Below are positions 7,473 to 17,232 of a stretch of 64,000 nt of DNA, in pieces. The position numbers and the translations under genes were made by a program. Positions within the stretch are counted from its first letter, which is position 1, and every line of letters begins with the position of its first letter. Location of the stretch: NCBI GenBank assembly GCA_038237805.1, contig JBBRYI010000004.1:1-64000 (forward strand). Reading direction: 5' to 3'. The DNA is from JBBQFI01 sp038237805. Lineage in GTDB: Bacteria; Verrucomicrobiota; Verrucomicrobiia; Chthoniobacterales; UBA10450. Under the pieces are notes generated by a model, which did no database searches, was not told the origin of the DNA, and saw only the letters and a program-made list of their open reading frames with translations.

Positions 7473-7876
7473 CAGGTCAGGCCGACAAGGCGCAACAGGC
7501 CTATGCGAAGGCAAGGGCGGTGCTGGAGACGCGACTAAAGGAAAGACCTAACGATCCTACTATGACAGGTTACCTTGCCACGGCTTATGCAGGTCTGGGC
7601 CAAAAAGATGTCGCACTTAGGATTGCTAAAGGCGCAGTCAACGCATGCCCGATCTCGAGCGATAGCATAGACAGCGTGAACTGCATTGATGCCCTCGCTG
7701 CCGTTTACGCTATGACTGGCGATCCTGAGTCAGCGCTCAATGAGCTCGCGAAAATTGTTATCCTGCCGGGCGGACCAACCTATGGCGATCTCCGTTTTAA
7801 TCCAGGCTGGGACAAACTTCGGCAGGATTCGCGTTTCGCGACTCTCCTAAATCAGGCAGCAATCCCACGGCTGTAA
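7455..7876 (+). pseudogene. TPR-protein C-terminal remnant joined to the RHS array
   Basis: In the frame ending at TAA 7874-7876, TPR coding begins directly after the RHS block: AQIQDLTGQADKAQQAYAKA, then RLKERPNDP, LATAYAGLGQKDVALRIAKG and a tail RFNPGWDKLRQDSRFATLL. The tail matches the C-termini of the kinase-TPR (LDPVWDPIRQDTRFRQLL) and cyclase-TPR (FDPAWDPLRSDPRFKQLL) proteins at 37-42.7 kb. The N-terminal regulatory domain is missing, so this is the 3' end of a third such gene. A GTG at 7520 could start a short product, but nothing supports it. Confidence 0.75.
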
Positions 7877-7894
7877 CTCTACTCTTGTACAGAA

Positions 7895-7921
7895 AGAGGC
7901 AGCGGTTTGGCCGCTGCCTCT
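7895..7921 (-). terminator. Hairpin terminator between the TPR remnant and the TonB receptor
   Basis: An 11-base perfect stem (AGAGGCAGCGG / CCGCTGCCTCT) with a 5-base loop. On the minus strand it is followed by TTTCTGT, so it best serves the TonB receptor gene ending at 7948; it may also stop plus-strand transcripts. Confidence 0.6.
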
Positions 7922-7947
7922 GACTTACCTAATTAACTGGAGAAGAG

Positions 7948-10900
7948 TTAGAACTTCTTTCTCAGTTCGACGTAAACAAAACGTCCAACGTTATCGTAGA
8001 TGGCTCCTGGAAAGTCGTTGGCGTTGCTAGCCGCCCCAGCACCGTACTGTACCGGCGGATCCTGCCCGAACACATCGTCGCAACCCACGCTAATGGTGGT
8101 GTTGTTCAAAAGCTGCTTCCACCTTGGTAAGTTATAGGCCGCTGTCTGCGAATCCGCTGTTTCTACCGCTTTGCCGTCCTTGCCGCGTAGAACTTCTTTC
8201 GAGTCCTTGGAATAACCAGCGACCGGCTGAGACTCTACGGGCGCTACGAAAGCGAAGGTATAGGAAGCCTGCGCATCGAAAAACCATGTTGCTTTAACGT
8301 AGTGGTCATGATTCCCGTCCGGATAGATGGCGGGGTCGGCCCCCGAGAAGAGGTGCTCATTGTAACCGCCAGTGTAACGAGCGGTCCCGACTAGATCGAA
8401 CCCGCTCAAGGCCCAATCCAGCCGCGAGATTCCCTTCCATTTCAAGTAACCGTCACCCAAAGTAGCTTGATCGGCGGAGTTGCCAGATACCTCTACTGAC
8501 TTCGATTGAGTTGTTAGCTGAAGAATAAAGGAATCAAGATATGTGGCTTGAGTAAGCGAAGTGAATGTTCCAAACGGCGTTTGGAATTGATATTGAATGC
8601 CAAGATCAATACCACGAGCATTTTGTCGTCCGGCGTTTTGGAAGGTATCAACGATGGAGCTGATTATGTTGCCGGTAGGATCCAGGGTGACAATTTCCCC
8701 GGGCAAAAGATGGCCCGTCAGAAATCGCTGTACAACCTCCTGCGCCGCGGGCGCAGTAACTACACCTTTACGTTCAATGTCCCACAGGTCGACGGACAGG
8801 GTTAAGCCGGGAACAAACTTTGGCGTGTATACAACTCCTCCGCTGAATGTCCGGGAATCTTCCGGCTGTAGGTTCGGGTTACTGGAAGTAATCGTGGTTG
8901 TTTCGGGCTCGAAATCACCTTTGAAAAGAGTCGGCTCGAGACCTGAGGTAGGCGAGGCGTAAAGCTCGAAGAGCGACGGCTCGCGAAAACCTTCGCCCCA
9001 GGTGCTGCGGATAGTTAACTGATCGTCGAATGGTTGCCAACGCATTCCGAATTTTGGAACGAGCACGTTGGTATTGTTATTCTGGAACGCCTCAAACCGT
9101 GTGGCGGCGGTAAACTCCAAAGCATGGAGGCCAACGACGGCGTTCTCCGGACTAAAGATCGGTACACTCGTTTCGCCGTAGAATGCATAATCTTTGCGGC
9201 CGGCAGCAGTAATCGCCGTGGCTGTTTCACCCACGAGATCACCCTGAAGAGAGTGATCGTCGGGTTGCTGGGTAACGTCTTCGCGGCGAAACTGGCCGCC
9301 AAACGCGAATCCAACACCACCAGCCGGCAACTTGAAGAGCTGCGTGGTATAAATGTTCAAGTCTGCGGTCCCGAGCTTGGATGACTCAACGCTGTTCGCC
9401 CGAATTGTCGCGTAGTTTACGGTAGCTGCGTTCGAGGGAATCGACACGCGAAAGTCTCCAAAAGGATTGAAGGGCGTCGTCGTGCCGATGAACTGGTCCG
9501 AAGTAGGATCGAAGATAGGATCGGCCGCGTTCAAAATCCGGGTAAAACGAGAGACCGAGACAGTTTTAAAAACCCGAGTGTCCCTGACCTCGCTAAAACG
9601 AAATCCCGTATCATAGCCCCACGTCCCGTCGAACAGCTTGTCGCCCTTCAGACCAATCGTTGTGAGAAAGTTATCGGTGGTATTATCTACGGTGCGGTTG
9701 CCAAATTCTGCCAGGCGCGCACGGCTGCCGCCCGAAATAATTTGCTCAAACGGATTGAAAGGATTGAAGGCACCAACCGGCAGGCCGGTCTGGTCAAAAG
9801 TTGGCGTATTCGGAGGAGTCACTCCGCCGGGTAGCGGATGATTCGGAGGAATAGCAAGCGGGGTCTGCCCCTTACTGATAAACGAACCGGTGGCAGGAGG
9901 CGCGAGCTCGTTATGCGTCTTTACGTTTTGGTAAAGCATATCGCCATAGATGACGAGTTGATCACCGAATACTTTATGGTCGAAACTGGTGTAACCGCCC
10001 CAGCGTTCCGACGAAGGGTACATGCCTTGCACAAGGCCGAAGTTAAATGTATTTGAGCGCCCCGGTGTAAAGGTGTAGTCGGAGGCGGGAGCAGAACCGT
10101 TCGTCAGGAATGGGGCATGCCCAAAAATAACATCACCGGGTGCTGTCCCTGGAGGAGGCGTACCTCCCGCGGCAACAACCGATTCGTAGCTCAACTGAAG
10201 ATTGTAAGGACTGGCATTCGAACTTCGGAACGGGGGAAACTTGGAGTTGCCGCGATCTTTGGCGAAGATTGAATTCCGGTGATAGTAATTAAGGACACCG
10301 GTTACCTGCGTCTTATCGTCTCCGACACCGAAGAGGACGCTGGCATCGAAGAGGCCATTATCCTTATCCAAGGTATTCCCATACTCAACGCTAGCTTCGG
10401 CTCCGCGATAATTCTTGAAGAGCTTGATGTTTACTACGCCAGCGACCGCATCCGCGCCATAGGTAGTCGAAGCACCGTCCTTCAAAATTTCGATAGTATC
10501 GATCGCGGCGCGCGGGATCGAGTTCAAATCGATAAACGAGAAGGTGCCGCCTGTGCCGACCGGGTAGGGAGCTACACGCCGACCATCGATCAAGACGAGA
10601 GTCGCACTCGGGTCGAAACCGCGCAGCGAAATCGAAGAGGCGCCGGTCGTAAATCCAGTGTTGTTATTGCTTAATGGGACACCATTCGCATTTGCCACTG
10701 GCAGCTCCTTGATCAATGCCTCTGCGCTGCGTTGACCCGATTTGTTAATCAAATCGCGATTGAGGTTCAAAACTGGGTTGGATCCGACTTCTTCCGCGGT
10801 GGGAATGTTGGAACCGGTGATGATTACTCGTTCGGCCTCGGCGGTCGTACTTGCCTGGCCGATTGGTGATGAAGCCGGGGCTGGTGAAGGCGCCTGGGCA

Positions 10901-10992
10901 TAGCCACGGCCTCCTGCCATTAAAGGAACTGCAAGGCCAAGCACTACGGCAGCGCGTGTGATTCTGAATCTCTGTAATAGTTGTCGTATCAT
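7948..10992 (-). CDS. TonB-dependent outer-membrane receptor
   Basis: A 1014-residue receptor. A signal peptide (ends near YAQA, about residue 33) is followed by a TonB-box-like ERVIITGSN, a plug domain (about 60-200, with SISLRGFDPSATLVLIDGRR and ILKDGASTTYGADAVAGVVNI), a long beta-barrel with NPNLQPEDSRTFSGG, and a C-terminus ending in the aromatic KKF typical of outer-membrane barrels. It belongs to the CirA/oar-like group whose substrates are often peptides, glycans or siderophores; the substrate cannot be read from the sequence. No transport genes adjoin it. A second, broken copy of the same family lies at 42885-45533. Expression starts from the divergent intergenic region at 10993-11202. 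Confidence 0.93.
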   Translation of the reverse strand: MIRQLLQRFRITRAAVVLGLAVPLMAGGRGYAQAPSPAPASSPIGQASTTAEAERVIITGSNIPTAEEVGSNPVLNLNRDLINKSGQRSAEALIKELPVANANGVPLSNNNTGFTTGASSISLRGFDPSATLVLIDGRRVAPYPVGTGGTFSFIDLNSIPRAAIDTIEILKDGASTTYGADAVAGVVNIKLFKNYRGAEASVEYGNTLDKDNGLFDASVLFGVGDDKTQVTGVLNYYHRNSIFAKDRGNSKFPPFRSSNASPYNLQLSYESVVAAGGTPPPGTAPGDVIFGHAPFLTNGSAPASDYTFTPGRSNTFNFGLVQGMYPSSERWGGYTSFDHKVFGDQLVIYGDMLYQNVKTHNELAPPATGSFISKGQTPLAIPPNHPLPGGVTPPNTPTFDQTGLPVGAFNPFNPFEQIISGGSRARLAEFGNRTVDNTTDNFLTTIGLKGDKLFDGTWGYDTGFRFSEVRDTRVFKTVSVSRFTRILNAADPIFDPTSDQFIGTTTPFNPFGDFRVSIPSNAATVNYATIRANSVESSKLGTADLNIYTTQLFKLPAGGVGFAFGGQFRREDVTQQPDDHSLQGDLVGETATAITAAGRKDYAFYGETSVPIFSPENAVVGLHALEFTAATRFEAFQNNNTNVLVPKFGMRWQPFDDQLTIRSTWGEGFREPSLFELYASPTSGLEPTLFKGDFEPETTTITSSNPNLQPEDSRTFSGGVVYTPKFVPGLTLSVDLWDIERKGVVTAPAAQEVVQRFLTGHLLPGEIVTLDPTGNIISSIVDTFQNAGRQNARGIDLGIQYQFQTPFGTFTSLTQATYLDSFILQLTTQSKSVEVSGNSADQATLGDGYLKWKGISRLDWALSGFDLVGTARYTGGYNEHLFSGADPAIYPDGNHDHYVKATWFFDAQASYTFAFVAPVESQPVAGYSKDSKEVLRGKDGKAVETADSQTAAYNLPRWKQLLNNTTISVGCDDVFGQDPPVQYGAGAASNANDFPGAIYDNVGRFVYVELRKKF

Positions 10993-11202
10993 TGTTTCTC
11001 CCTTTTTTTGGTTAGGTCGGCGCGAGGCGTGATAACTCGCGCGCTTGGCCAGAGCTATAAGGCGGAGCGTTCAAACAACGTTAGGACATAAACCCGACAC
11101 TTAAGGACTTTGGGATCGGTCGGTCCCGGGAGAGGCGAAAAAAATGTTTGCAGCCAGGAGACCTTTTCCTGTATCACCGCAAGCACACTAGGAGGTCAAA
11201 GT
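10993..11202. promoter_or_regulatory. Divergent intergenic region with hairpin
   Basis: 210 bases between the divergently transcribed TonB receptor and the glycine-zipper lipoprotein gene. It holds an inverted repeat GCGCGAG/CTCGCGC at 11020-11042 close to the receptor start and a good Shine-Dalgarno (GGAGG at 11191) for the lipoprotein. No convincing -35/-10 pair is visible. Confidence 0.35.
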
Positions 11203-11856
11203 ATGAATCTGATTCGACGATGGTCGGTTTTTCTCAGTGCGGTAATAAGTTTAGCGATGCTGGCAGGATGCGCGGAAACCCAGGAGGGCCGCACAACGCA
11301 AGCCCAGGGCACGGGGATCGGTGCGTTATTGGGAGCGGCGCTTGGAGCTGGGTTAGGCGCTGCTACTGGAGGCGGTCGCGGTGCAGCAATCGGAGCTGCC
11401 GCCGGGGCCGCGGCAGGTGGCGCCGCCGGTTTTGCCTACGGAACGCATGTCGCGACACAAAAAGCGAAATACGCAAAAGCGGAAGATTGGCTGAATGCAT
11501 GTATTGCCAGTGCGCGCGCGGAACGTCGGCGAGCTTACGCGGTTAATCAGAAAGTTTCGTCGCGGCTCGCTACCTTGGAAAAACGATCGAAGGCGGCGGT
11601 GGCTTCCCGCGACAAGGCGGCGGTTACTCAGATCCGCGGCGAGATAGCGACGCTAAGACAGGAAGCAAAGGCGGAAGCGAAGAACGTGGATAATGAAGTG
11701 GCTGCGCAGCAGAATGCGTTGAAAGATGGCTCGGCAAAAAGCTCGTCGAACTATGGGGAATTGAAACAGAGCGTAGGTAGCCTGCAAGACACGAAAGCGC
11801 AGTTGGGCCAAAGCATTTCACGCCTGGCAAGCTTGGAAAATCAAACCAACATCTAA
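11203..11856 (+). CDS. Glycine-zipper lipoprotein with coiled-coil C-terminus
   Basis: The start is ATG 11203, 8 bases after a GGAGG ribosome site and directly before a signal peptide; an upstream in-frame start at 11110 would bury it. The lipobox is MLAGC (Cys23). Residues about 38-90 are an alternating Gly/Ala glycine zipper (GALLGAALGAGLGAATGGG), as in SlyB/OmpA-linker membrane-associated lipoproteins. Residues about 95-215 are charged, helical and probably coiled coil. Likely an envelope-structuring lipoprotein of the outer membrane. It leads a plus-strand run with the small lipoprotein and the S41 protease (spacing 16 bases, then overlap). Confidence 0.75.
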   Translation: MNLIRRWSVFLSAVISLAMLAGCAETQEGRTTQAQGTGIGALLGAALGAGLGAATGGGRGAAIGAAAGAAAGGAAGFAYGTHVATQKAKYAKAEDWLNACIASARAERRRAYAVNQKVSSRLATLEKRSKAAVASRDKAAVTQIRGEIATLRQEAKAEAKNVDNEVAAQQNALKDGSAKSSSNYGELKQSVGSLQDTKAQLGQSISRLASLENQTNI

Positions 11857-11872
11857 CCGGTATCTATTTAAT

Positions 11873-12091
11873 ATGAGACGTCTCGCGATAGCATTCTCAG
11901 CAGTTGTGCTTCTTTCCGGCTGCGAAACAACCGGCGATCCGCATCATGGTGGTATCTTCTGGAGCGAAGATAAGGCGCAGCAGCGGCTCGATCAGAAGCG
12001 GCGGGAGTTGCACCGTGTCGAAACCGACGCAGATCGCATCGAACAAGAAAATCGCGAGCTTAAGAAGAAGAGCGAAGACGACGAAGGTTGA
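11873..12091 (+). CDS. Small coiled-coil lipoprotein
   Basis: A 72-residue protein with the lipobox LLSGC (Cys17). After a short linker a highly charged helix (residues about 33-72, heptad-like, EQENRELKKKSEDDEG) follows, which would stand off the membrane like a Lpp-type spacer. It overlaps the start of the S41 protease (TTGA) and lies 16 bases after the glycine-zipper lipoprotein, so the three are probably co-transcribed. No family recognised. Confidence 0.65.
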   Translation: MRRLAIAFSAVVLLSGCETTGDPHHGGIFWSEDKAQQRLDQKRRELHRVETDADRIEQENRELKKKSEDDEG

Positions 12092-13404
12092 GCTGGCTCA
12101 ATCCAGCTGGCCGACGACTGCGATCTCCGTTTGGTTTCCGCCGGCGTTCCTGCCAACTGATCGTCTTATGCCTTGCACTACTGCAGGCAGCGAACGCAGT
12201 TAGGGCAGAAGAAGCTCCTGTAGAAGGTCGCGCGGAGTTTCAGCTTTTTCGCAACACGATGCAGGACATCGTAGAGCGCTGCATTTATCGCGTAACTAAT
12301 CGCGATGTTCTTGTCGGTGCCCTTAAAGCTTTGAAACAGGAGCTAGGACCGAAATTTACGGCAACCCTCCCCTCCGATCTCGAAAGAAAATCTCCGGAGG
12401 AAACCTGGCTTGTCTACCAGGGGACGCTGCTTCAGCTCGCTCACTCATCCGAGAATCAGCAATCTCTGAAAAGCCTGGTCGAACTTTCTCTGCGTAGCTA
12501 CTGCCAGACGGTAGATCGCTACTCCGCCTACGACGATTACGATACCTGGCGCAAACTTCAGGAATTCGGCGAGCCCGATTACACGGGAGTTGGCATCACC
12601 GTCATTGAAGGTCGTGAAGCAGATTTCATTTGCGATCCTATTCGCGGCGGTCCCGCTGATCGCGCGGGGGTTGATGAAGGCGATCGCCTTGTTGCCGTGA
12701 ACGAGCGCAGTGTTCGCGGCGCGACGCGATTGCAGATTAGGATGTGGCTCGGCGAAACCCGGGAAAATTCCGTGCAGCTCCGCGTCCGCCATCGCAATGG
12801 CGAGGAAGAGACCGTCGCGGTGCCGAAAGAACAGATTCAATACACCCCGGTCTCGATGGAAGAAAACGATAGCGGCGTGCAAATCGCGTTGCGCCAACTT
12901 TCCGCACGCGGTGTGAACGATTTGCGCAACCTGCTGCGATCGATTGGTCCAGCAAGAGCTGTTACTTTGGATTTGCGCGGGTGCGGCGGCGGACCGGTGC
13001 AGTTCGCTGTGAGTGTCGCGTCGATGTTCCTGCCGGCCAACACGGTGATTGGAAAATTGGAAACGCTGACTGGAACTGAGACGCTGCTCTCAAACAACTC
13101 GGCGCCCTACAAGCCGGCAAAGGTAAGTATTCTGCAGGATCGTCTCACTGCCAGCGGAGCTGAATTGATTATCGCCGCTTTGCGGAGCCACAAACCTTTG
13201 AAGGCTGAATCCTATGGGGAGAAGACTTATGGCAAAGGCGTCACGCAGGATGTTGTCAAAGTATCCGGCGCGAACCGCGCAGGCGAAACGATCGTCGAAC
13301 CGGGCATTCTGACGATTACCGATTCGCGCATCTACGGACCAGATGGTGAGTTTTGGGATAACGACGGACTTCCGCCTAGCAGAGGTGACAATCCGACAAA
13401 GTAG
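12088..13404 (+). CDS. S41-family (C-terminal processing) serine protease with PDZ domain
   Basis: Exported protease of the CtpA/Prc type, 438 residues. TTG 12088 overlaps the upstream stop; it precedes an Arg-rich n-region and a hydrophobic signal segment ending ANAVRA (about residue 40). The PDZ domain covers about 160-245 (GVGITVIEGRE, GGPADRAGVDEGDRLVAVN). In the catalytic domain the nucleophile lies in LTASGAE (Ser356) and the general-base Lys in TYGKG (Lys383), so the dyad is intact. The N-terminal helical region (50-155) resembles the helical part of CTPs. Such enzymes trim C-termini of periplasmic proteins; here lipoprotein neighbours are possible substrates (inference). It converges with the ABC gene, with only 5 bases between stops. 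Confidence 0.85.
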   Translation: MSWLNPAGRRLRSPFGFRRRSCQLIVLCLALLQAANAVRAEEAPVEGRAEFQLFRNTMQDIVERCIYRVTNRDVLVGALKALKQELGPKFTATLPSDLERKSPEETWLVYQGTLLQLAHSSENQQSLKSLVELSLRSYCQTVDRYSAYDDYDTWRKLQEFGEPDYTGVGITVIEGREADFICDPIRGGPADRAGVDEGDRLVAVNERSVRGATRLQIRMWLGETRENSVQLRVRHRNGEEETVAVPKEQIQYTPVSMEENDSGVQIALRQLSARGVNDLRNLLRSIGPARAVTLDLRGCGGGPVQFAVSVASMFLPANTVIGKLETLTGTETLLSNNSAPYKPAKVSILQDRLTASGAELIIAALRSHKPLKAESYGEKTYGKGVTQDVVKVSGANRAGETIVEPGILTITDSRIYGPDGEFWDNDGLPPSRGDNPTK

Positions 13405-13409
13405 TGATC

Positions 13410-16274
13410 TTACTTACTTGTCTGTTTGGACTTTAGTCCGAAGTAAATCACACCGTACGACAACGCCGTCCAAACTCCAAGGATCAGCAGCGAAGTTTGG
13501 AACGGCTGCAGTGAACGGAAAACAGTTCCTTTAGAAAAACGCACATCGCGCCGCGTTTCGACTGTATCACGATACTCCATGTGCAAACCGTCTTCGCTCC
13601 GATCGCCGACGCGTTTGTGCTGACCCAACCGATCGGGGATGACGAGGACGTTTTGAAACGATGTGTTAACTAACGAAAGTTTATCGAATACCTCGGAGTA
13701 AGAGCGATCGTTATCATTCCATTCCACGCGTTCCTTTTCGCCGCGCGAAGTAAGAAAGACCGGAGTCTTGGTGCGATTCGACAAGAGCGGCACGGCGAGA
13801 CCGTAAAGGGAGCCCACATCCATAATTCTTTGTGCGGCGAAACTTGGCATGAATTGGCTGAAGAGCCGGACCGACCTGCTCATGTCGGGAACTTGAACAA
13901 CGATTCCGCCAAAAAGAATTTGCGGAATGAGAACCAAGGGAACCCAGAGCACAGCTTGCGTAGTGTTTGCAACCAAAGCCGAGATCATCAGCCCGATGCC
14001 AACGCTCACAACGGCAGCAGCGACCACCGCAGCCAGACGCAGACCAAGGTTCGCGGAAAAAAGGGCAGGAATGGAAACGCCCGGAAGAACAACAAGGGTT
14101 CCTTTTTCATCGCGCAATGGAGTGCCATCTTCTTTTGCGAGCAGGCGCGGACGCGAATCCAGAATGTGTTGCGTGATTTGAAAAAATTTGCCAATCGAGA
14201 GCAAAGAGTTGAGCGCAAATTTGCTCGGAGGCTTTTTTGCAGCAGGCCGGGCGACATTCGAAACGCTCGTCGCCGGGGTTGCGGCTGGATGTTCCAGATC
14301 AACGGCGTCGAAAGCGGCGTCTCCACTTTGCTCAGTCTCGTCCGCACCGAGAGTATAGGAGCGAGTCAATTCGGTTATTGCGCTGTCGCGATCGATATCT
14401 TCCGGATGAAACCAGCGCGCGGCGGTGAAGGTGGTCAGGAGAAGTACCATCGCCTGCAGAACCGAGACGAGTGAGAGGAAACCGATCTTGCTGAAGATGT
14501 ATGTGTTCAATCCTTGTCCGGAAATGCGCTCCCGCCGGAAGATCGGAAGTTCGCCCACGATTTGTTGCGCGCCGTTGCTGCAACCGAACCACATCGTCGC
14601 CACTACGCAGAGAAACATTCTCATGGCTGATTTATCGGCGACCCATCCGACGAGCAGCCCGATGAGCAGAGGTTGAATGAGAAGGAATGCGATATTTAAA
14701 ATGTCCGATCTCACGATGCGCCACTGTCGCGCGACGAGCAGAACGAATGATTTAAGCGCCGGGATGGCAAGTCGGCCTAACGAGTCATCGGTGAGTTCCG
14801 CAACGACGCCATGCCCGACAATCGGAAAGGCGCGCGGCGCAAATTGCGATTGCTTGAACTCGGTCTCCCATTCAGCGGCGGGTTTGCCGGAATTCGCGAG
14901 ACACGCATAAATTCGCTCCAGTGGTGATAATTCCAGGACGGTTGTTTCCTGTTCCGCATCGCCGAACAAAAAATGGCGGCGCGCTTCGTCGCTATTACCG
15001 GCGAAGACAAGACGGCCGCCCTGCACGAAAAGCAGCCGATCAAACAAGTACGCCTTTTGCAAAACGTGCGTCGTGCAAACCACCGTCAACTTCGTCAACG
15101 TCAATGACTGCAACAGCGTCATGAGTGCTTCTTCCGTCGCGGGATCGAGTCCGGACGAAGGTTCATCGAGAAAGAGAACGCTCGGGTTGGCGAGCAATTC
15201 GATCGCGATACTTACCCGCTTCCGCTGGCCGCCGGACAAATCGGAGATGCGCTTGGCGGCATGCTCGGCAAGTCCCAAACGCGCCGTCACTCTTTCAACA
15301 AGCGCGCGGATTTCACGCGGCGAAAGTTTGAGACGCAAGCGCGCACTAAATGTGATCGCTTCGGTGACCGTCAGCTCCTTGTGCACGATGTCGTCTTGCG
15401 GGACGTAACCGATGCCGATTTCGCGGAGACGTTCGCGATCGGTCAGCGGGACGCCGCCGATGCGAACGTCCCCGGAAGTAGGCGGCCGAATTCCGCAGAG
15501 CGCATTCAGTAACGTCGACTTGCCCTGACCGGAACCGCCGAGCACGCCGATGAATTCTCCCGCGACAATGTTGAGCGAAACACTTTCCAGAATCGGTTTG
15601 CCGCCGGCGACCACCGTAACATCGCGCGCGGTGACTGTTCCTGTCGATTCCGGTTCGATGCGCGAAATCGCATCGCCCAAAAACTCGAACATGTAACCGG
15701 CGATTCGAAACCGATCGCCGAAGACGAGACGTTCGCGCACCAATGCTCGACCGTTTAGCTCCGTTCCGGTGCGACTGGTGTCGCGAATAACATATTCTCC
15801 GCCATCGCACTCGATCACGACATGCGAACGCGAGATAATATTTTCTTCCGGATCGAGATCGAGGTGTGAAGGTTCGCCCGGTTTTTGCGGATCGCCACGT
15901 CCGATCACGAGTGGTTGCGAATCGAGCATCACGCGCGATGCGGCATGTCCAGCTCGCATGGGGGGCGCGAGCACACGTTGAAATTGAATAAGCGCGCCGG
16001 GAAACTCGATCGTGTCCAAATTTGAGAGAGGGATTTCTTCTCCCGGATTTACCGCGCGTCCGTTAACTGTCGTCGGCGTCGATAGTGCGAGCGCGACGCG
16101 TAACACCCACGTCGCGTGACGCGAGTCCCATTGGAACGAGAGTCCGCTTTGATCGGAGACTTCTCCGTCGATGGCTACTTGTCCGTTACCGGACGAACCG
16201 ATGTGCGCGATAGTTCGTGTCAGCTCAACCTCGCGTTCCGATGTGCGGTCGCGGATTCTGAGTCGCCCTTTCAT
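13410..16274 (-). CDS. FHA-domain ABC transporter (ATPase and permease fused)
   Basis: A 954-residue ABCG-like half transporter. Two FHA-type domains lie at the N-terminus (about 5-100 and 115-205). The second keeps the phosphothreonine-binding pattern (IGRG at 124-127, SRSHVVIE at 148-155, TGTELNG); the first is degenerate. The ATPase has Walker A GGSGQGKST (246-254), the signature LSGGQRKRV and Walker B VLFLDEPSSGLD. The C-terminal ABC-2 permease region (about 520-954) has six or so hydrophobic segments interrupted by a long soluble loop. FHA domains bind phosphothreonine, so the Ser/Thr kinase at 18813-21764 is a natural regulator. The substrate is unknown. It lies downstream of, and probably in one operon with, the coiled-coil lipoprotein gene at 16327-17124. 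Confidence 0.88.
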   Translation of the reverse strand: MKGRLRIRDRTSEREVELTRTIAHIGSSGNGQVAIDGEVSDQSGLSFQWDSRHATWVLRVALALSTPTTVNGRAVNPGEEIPLSNLDTIEFPGALIQFQRVLAPPMRAGHAASRVMLDSQPLVIGRGDPQKPGEPSHLDLDPEENIISRSHVVIECDGGEYVIRDTSRTGTELNGRALVRERLVFGDRFRIAGYMFEFLGDAISRIEPESTGTVTARDVTVVAGGKPILESVSLNIVAGEFIGVLGGSGQGKSTLLNALCGIRPPTSGDVRIGGVPLTDRERLREIGIGYVPQDDIVHKELTVTEAITFSARLRLKLSPREIRALVERVTARLGLAEHAAKRISDLSGGQRKRVSIAIELLANPSVLFLDEPSSGLDPATEEALMTLLQSLTLTKLTVVCTTHVLQKAYLFDRLLFVQGGRLVFAGNSDEARRHFLFGDAEQETTVLELSPLERIYACLANSGKPAAEWETEFKQSQFAPRAFPIVGHGVVAELTDDSLGRLAIPALKSFVLLVARQWRIVRSDILNIAFLLIQPLLIGLLVGWVADKSAMRMFLCVVATMWFGCSNGAQQIVGELPIFRRERISGQGLNTYIFSKIGFLSLVSVLQAMVLLLTTFTAARWFHPEDIDRDSAITELTRSYTLGADETEQSGDAAFDAVDLEHPAATPATSVSNVARPAAKKPPSKFALNSLLSIGKFFQITQHILDSRPRLLAKEDGTPLRDEKGTLVVLPGVSIPALFSANLGLRLAAVVAAAVVSVGIGLMISALVANTTQAVLWVPLVLIPQILFGGIVVQVPDMSRSVRLFSQFMPSFAAQRIMDVGSLYGLAVPLLSNRTKTPVFLTSRGEKERVEWNDNDRSYSEVFDKLSLVNTSFQNVLVIPDRLGQHKRVGDRSEDGLHMEYRDTVETRRDVRFSKGTVFRSLQPFQTSLLILGVWTALSYGVIYFGLKSKQTSK

Positions 16275-16326
16275 TCAAAAACTCAGATGAGAAATGATGC
16301 GAGCGCGGGATGTTTTTGTCGCGGGC

Positions 16327-17124
16327 TCAGGGCGGCGATGGGAACTGGATTTGAACGTCGCGATCGACGGGCATCACTGGCGCGGCTGTCGCATTTGGTG
16401 GAGGCGGTTGCGCGCGCGGTGGAGGGGCAGCAGATGCCGCGGCGACGGGCGTGTTTTCTACCGGAGAGGGGGAGCGGGCCGGCGCTCTCGAAATGTTCGC
16501 GTTCGATTCGGGCCATTGGATCACGAAAGTACCATTCACTTTCATGTAAGGCGCTGGCTGGCCTGTGGCCGATTCTTTCCGCACGGTCGAAGACGATGAC
16601 TCTTTGCTACTTGCCGTGTTTTTCGCGCTTTCGATGCGTCGCGTCACCTCGGTCGCGCTCGGGAAAAGCCATTTGCCTGTGACATCCGCTTTCACCGGAA
16701 TGTCGGTCGTAAAATTTTTTCCATCCGTTGAAACCAACGCGAGCGAAAGTTGCGACGTGAAGGGAAAAAATTCCGTCGGCATTTGCACGCTATGTGTCGT
16801 GCAGGATTCAACGCGAAAATCTTTCAAGTTCGCATCCAAATCTTTGCGAAAGGCCGTGACGCTGGCGGAATAAGATTGCTCGACTGCATCGCGCGAGGGC
16901 AGGCCGCTGGAGGTCGGTGATGCAGTGGAAGTTTGCGGGGTCGCGACGGACGTCCGACTAGCCAAAGCTTGATTGGCCGCATCGAGCTGCTTCTGCGTTT
17001 GATCCAGTTGGTGCTGCATCTGCGTGACTTTTTCTTCCATTTCCTGCGCGCGTTCGCTGCAACTCGTCAGGATCGCGACTGCGCAAAACGCCCATAGAAG
17101 ACCACGCGGTTTCATCTCGCTCAA
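16327..17124 (-). CDS. Coiled-coil lipoprotein with Pro-rich tail
   Basis: A 265-residue lipoprotein with the lipobox LTSC (Cys22). A coiled coil follows (about 25-55, Gln/Glu/Met-rich, EEKVTQMQHQLDQTQKQLD), then a low-complexity Ser/Thr linker, a globular segment (80-215) containing one Cys, and a Pro/Ala-rich C-terminus ending in DRDVQIQFPSPP. It is transcribed toward the FHA-ABC transporter with 52 bases between them and may be its periplasmic partner. The start is taken at 17124; ATG 17115 (MKPRG) is equally possible. I know no family name. Confidence 0.6.
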   Translation of the reverse strand: MSEMKPRGLLWAFCAVAILTSCSERAQEMEEKVTQMQHQLDQTQKQLDAANQALASRTSVATPQTSTASPTSSGLPSRDAVEQSYSASVTAFRKDLDANLKDFRVESCTTHSVQMPTEFFPFTSQLSLALVSTDGKNFTTDIPVKADVTGKWLFPSATEVTRRIESAKNTASSKESSSSTVRKESATGQPAPYMKVNGTFVIQWPESNANISRAPARSPSPVENTPVAAASAAPPPRAQPPPPNATAAPVMPVDRDVQIQFPSPP

Positions 17125-17232
17125 AGAGAGAGTAAGCGTAATGCGGGGCCAATTCCATTGTCCAGCGCAATTGCCTTGTGCCTAACAATAATGCTTGCGC
17201 GGCATTCGTTAGTTTTGGTATTCCGGCAGGAA

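Noticed and set aside
13830..14474. A 214-codon plus-strand frame
   Set aside because: Complement of the FHA-ABC gene; the real frame has Walker and FHA motifs.
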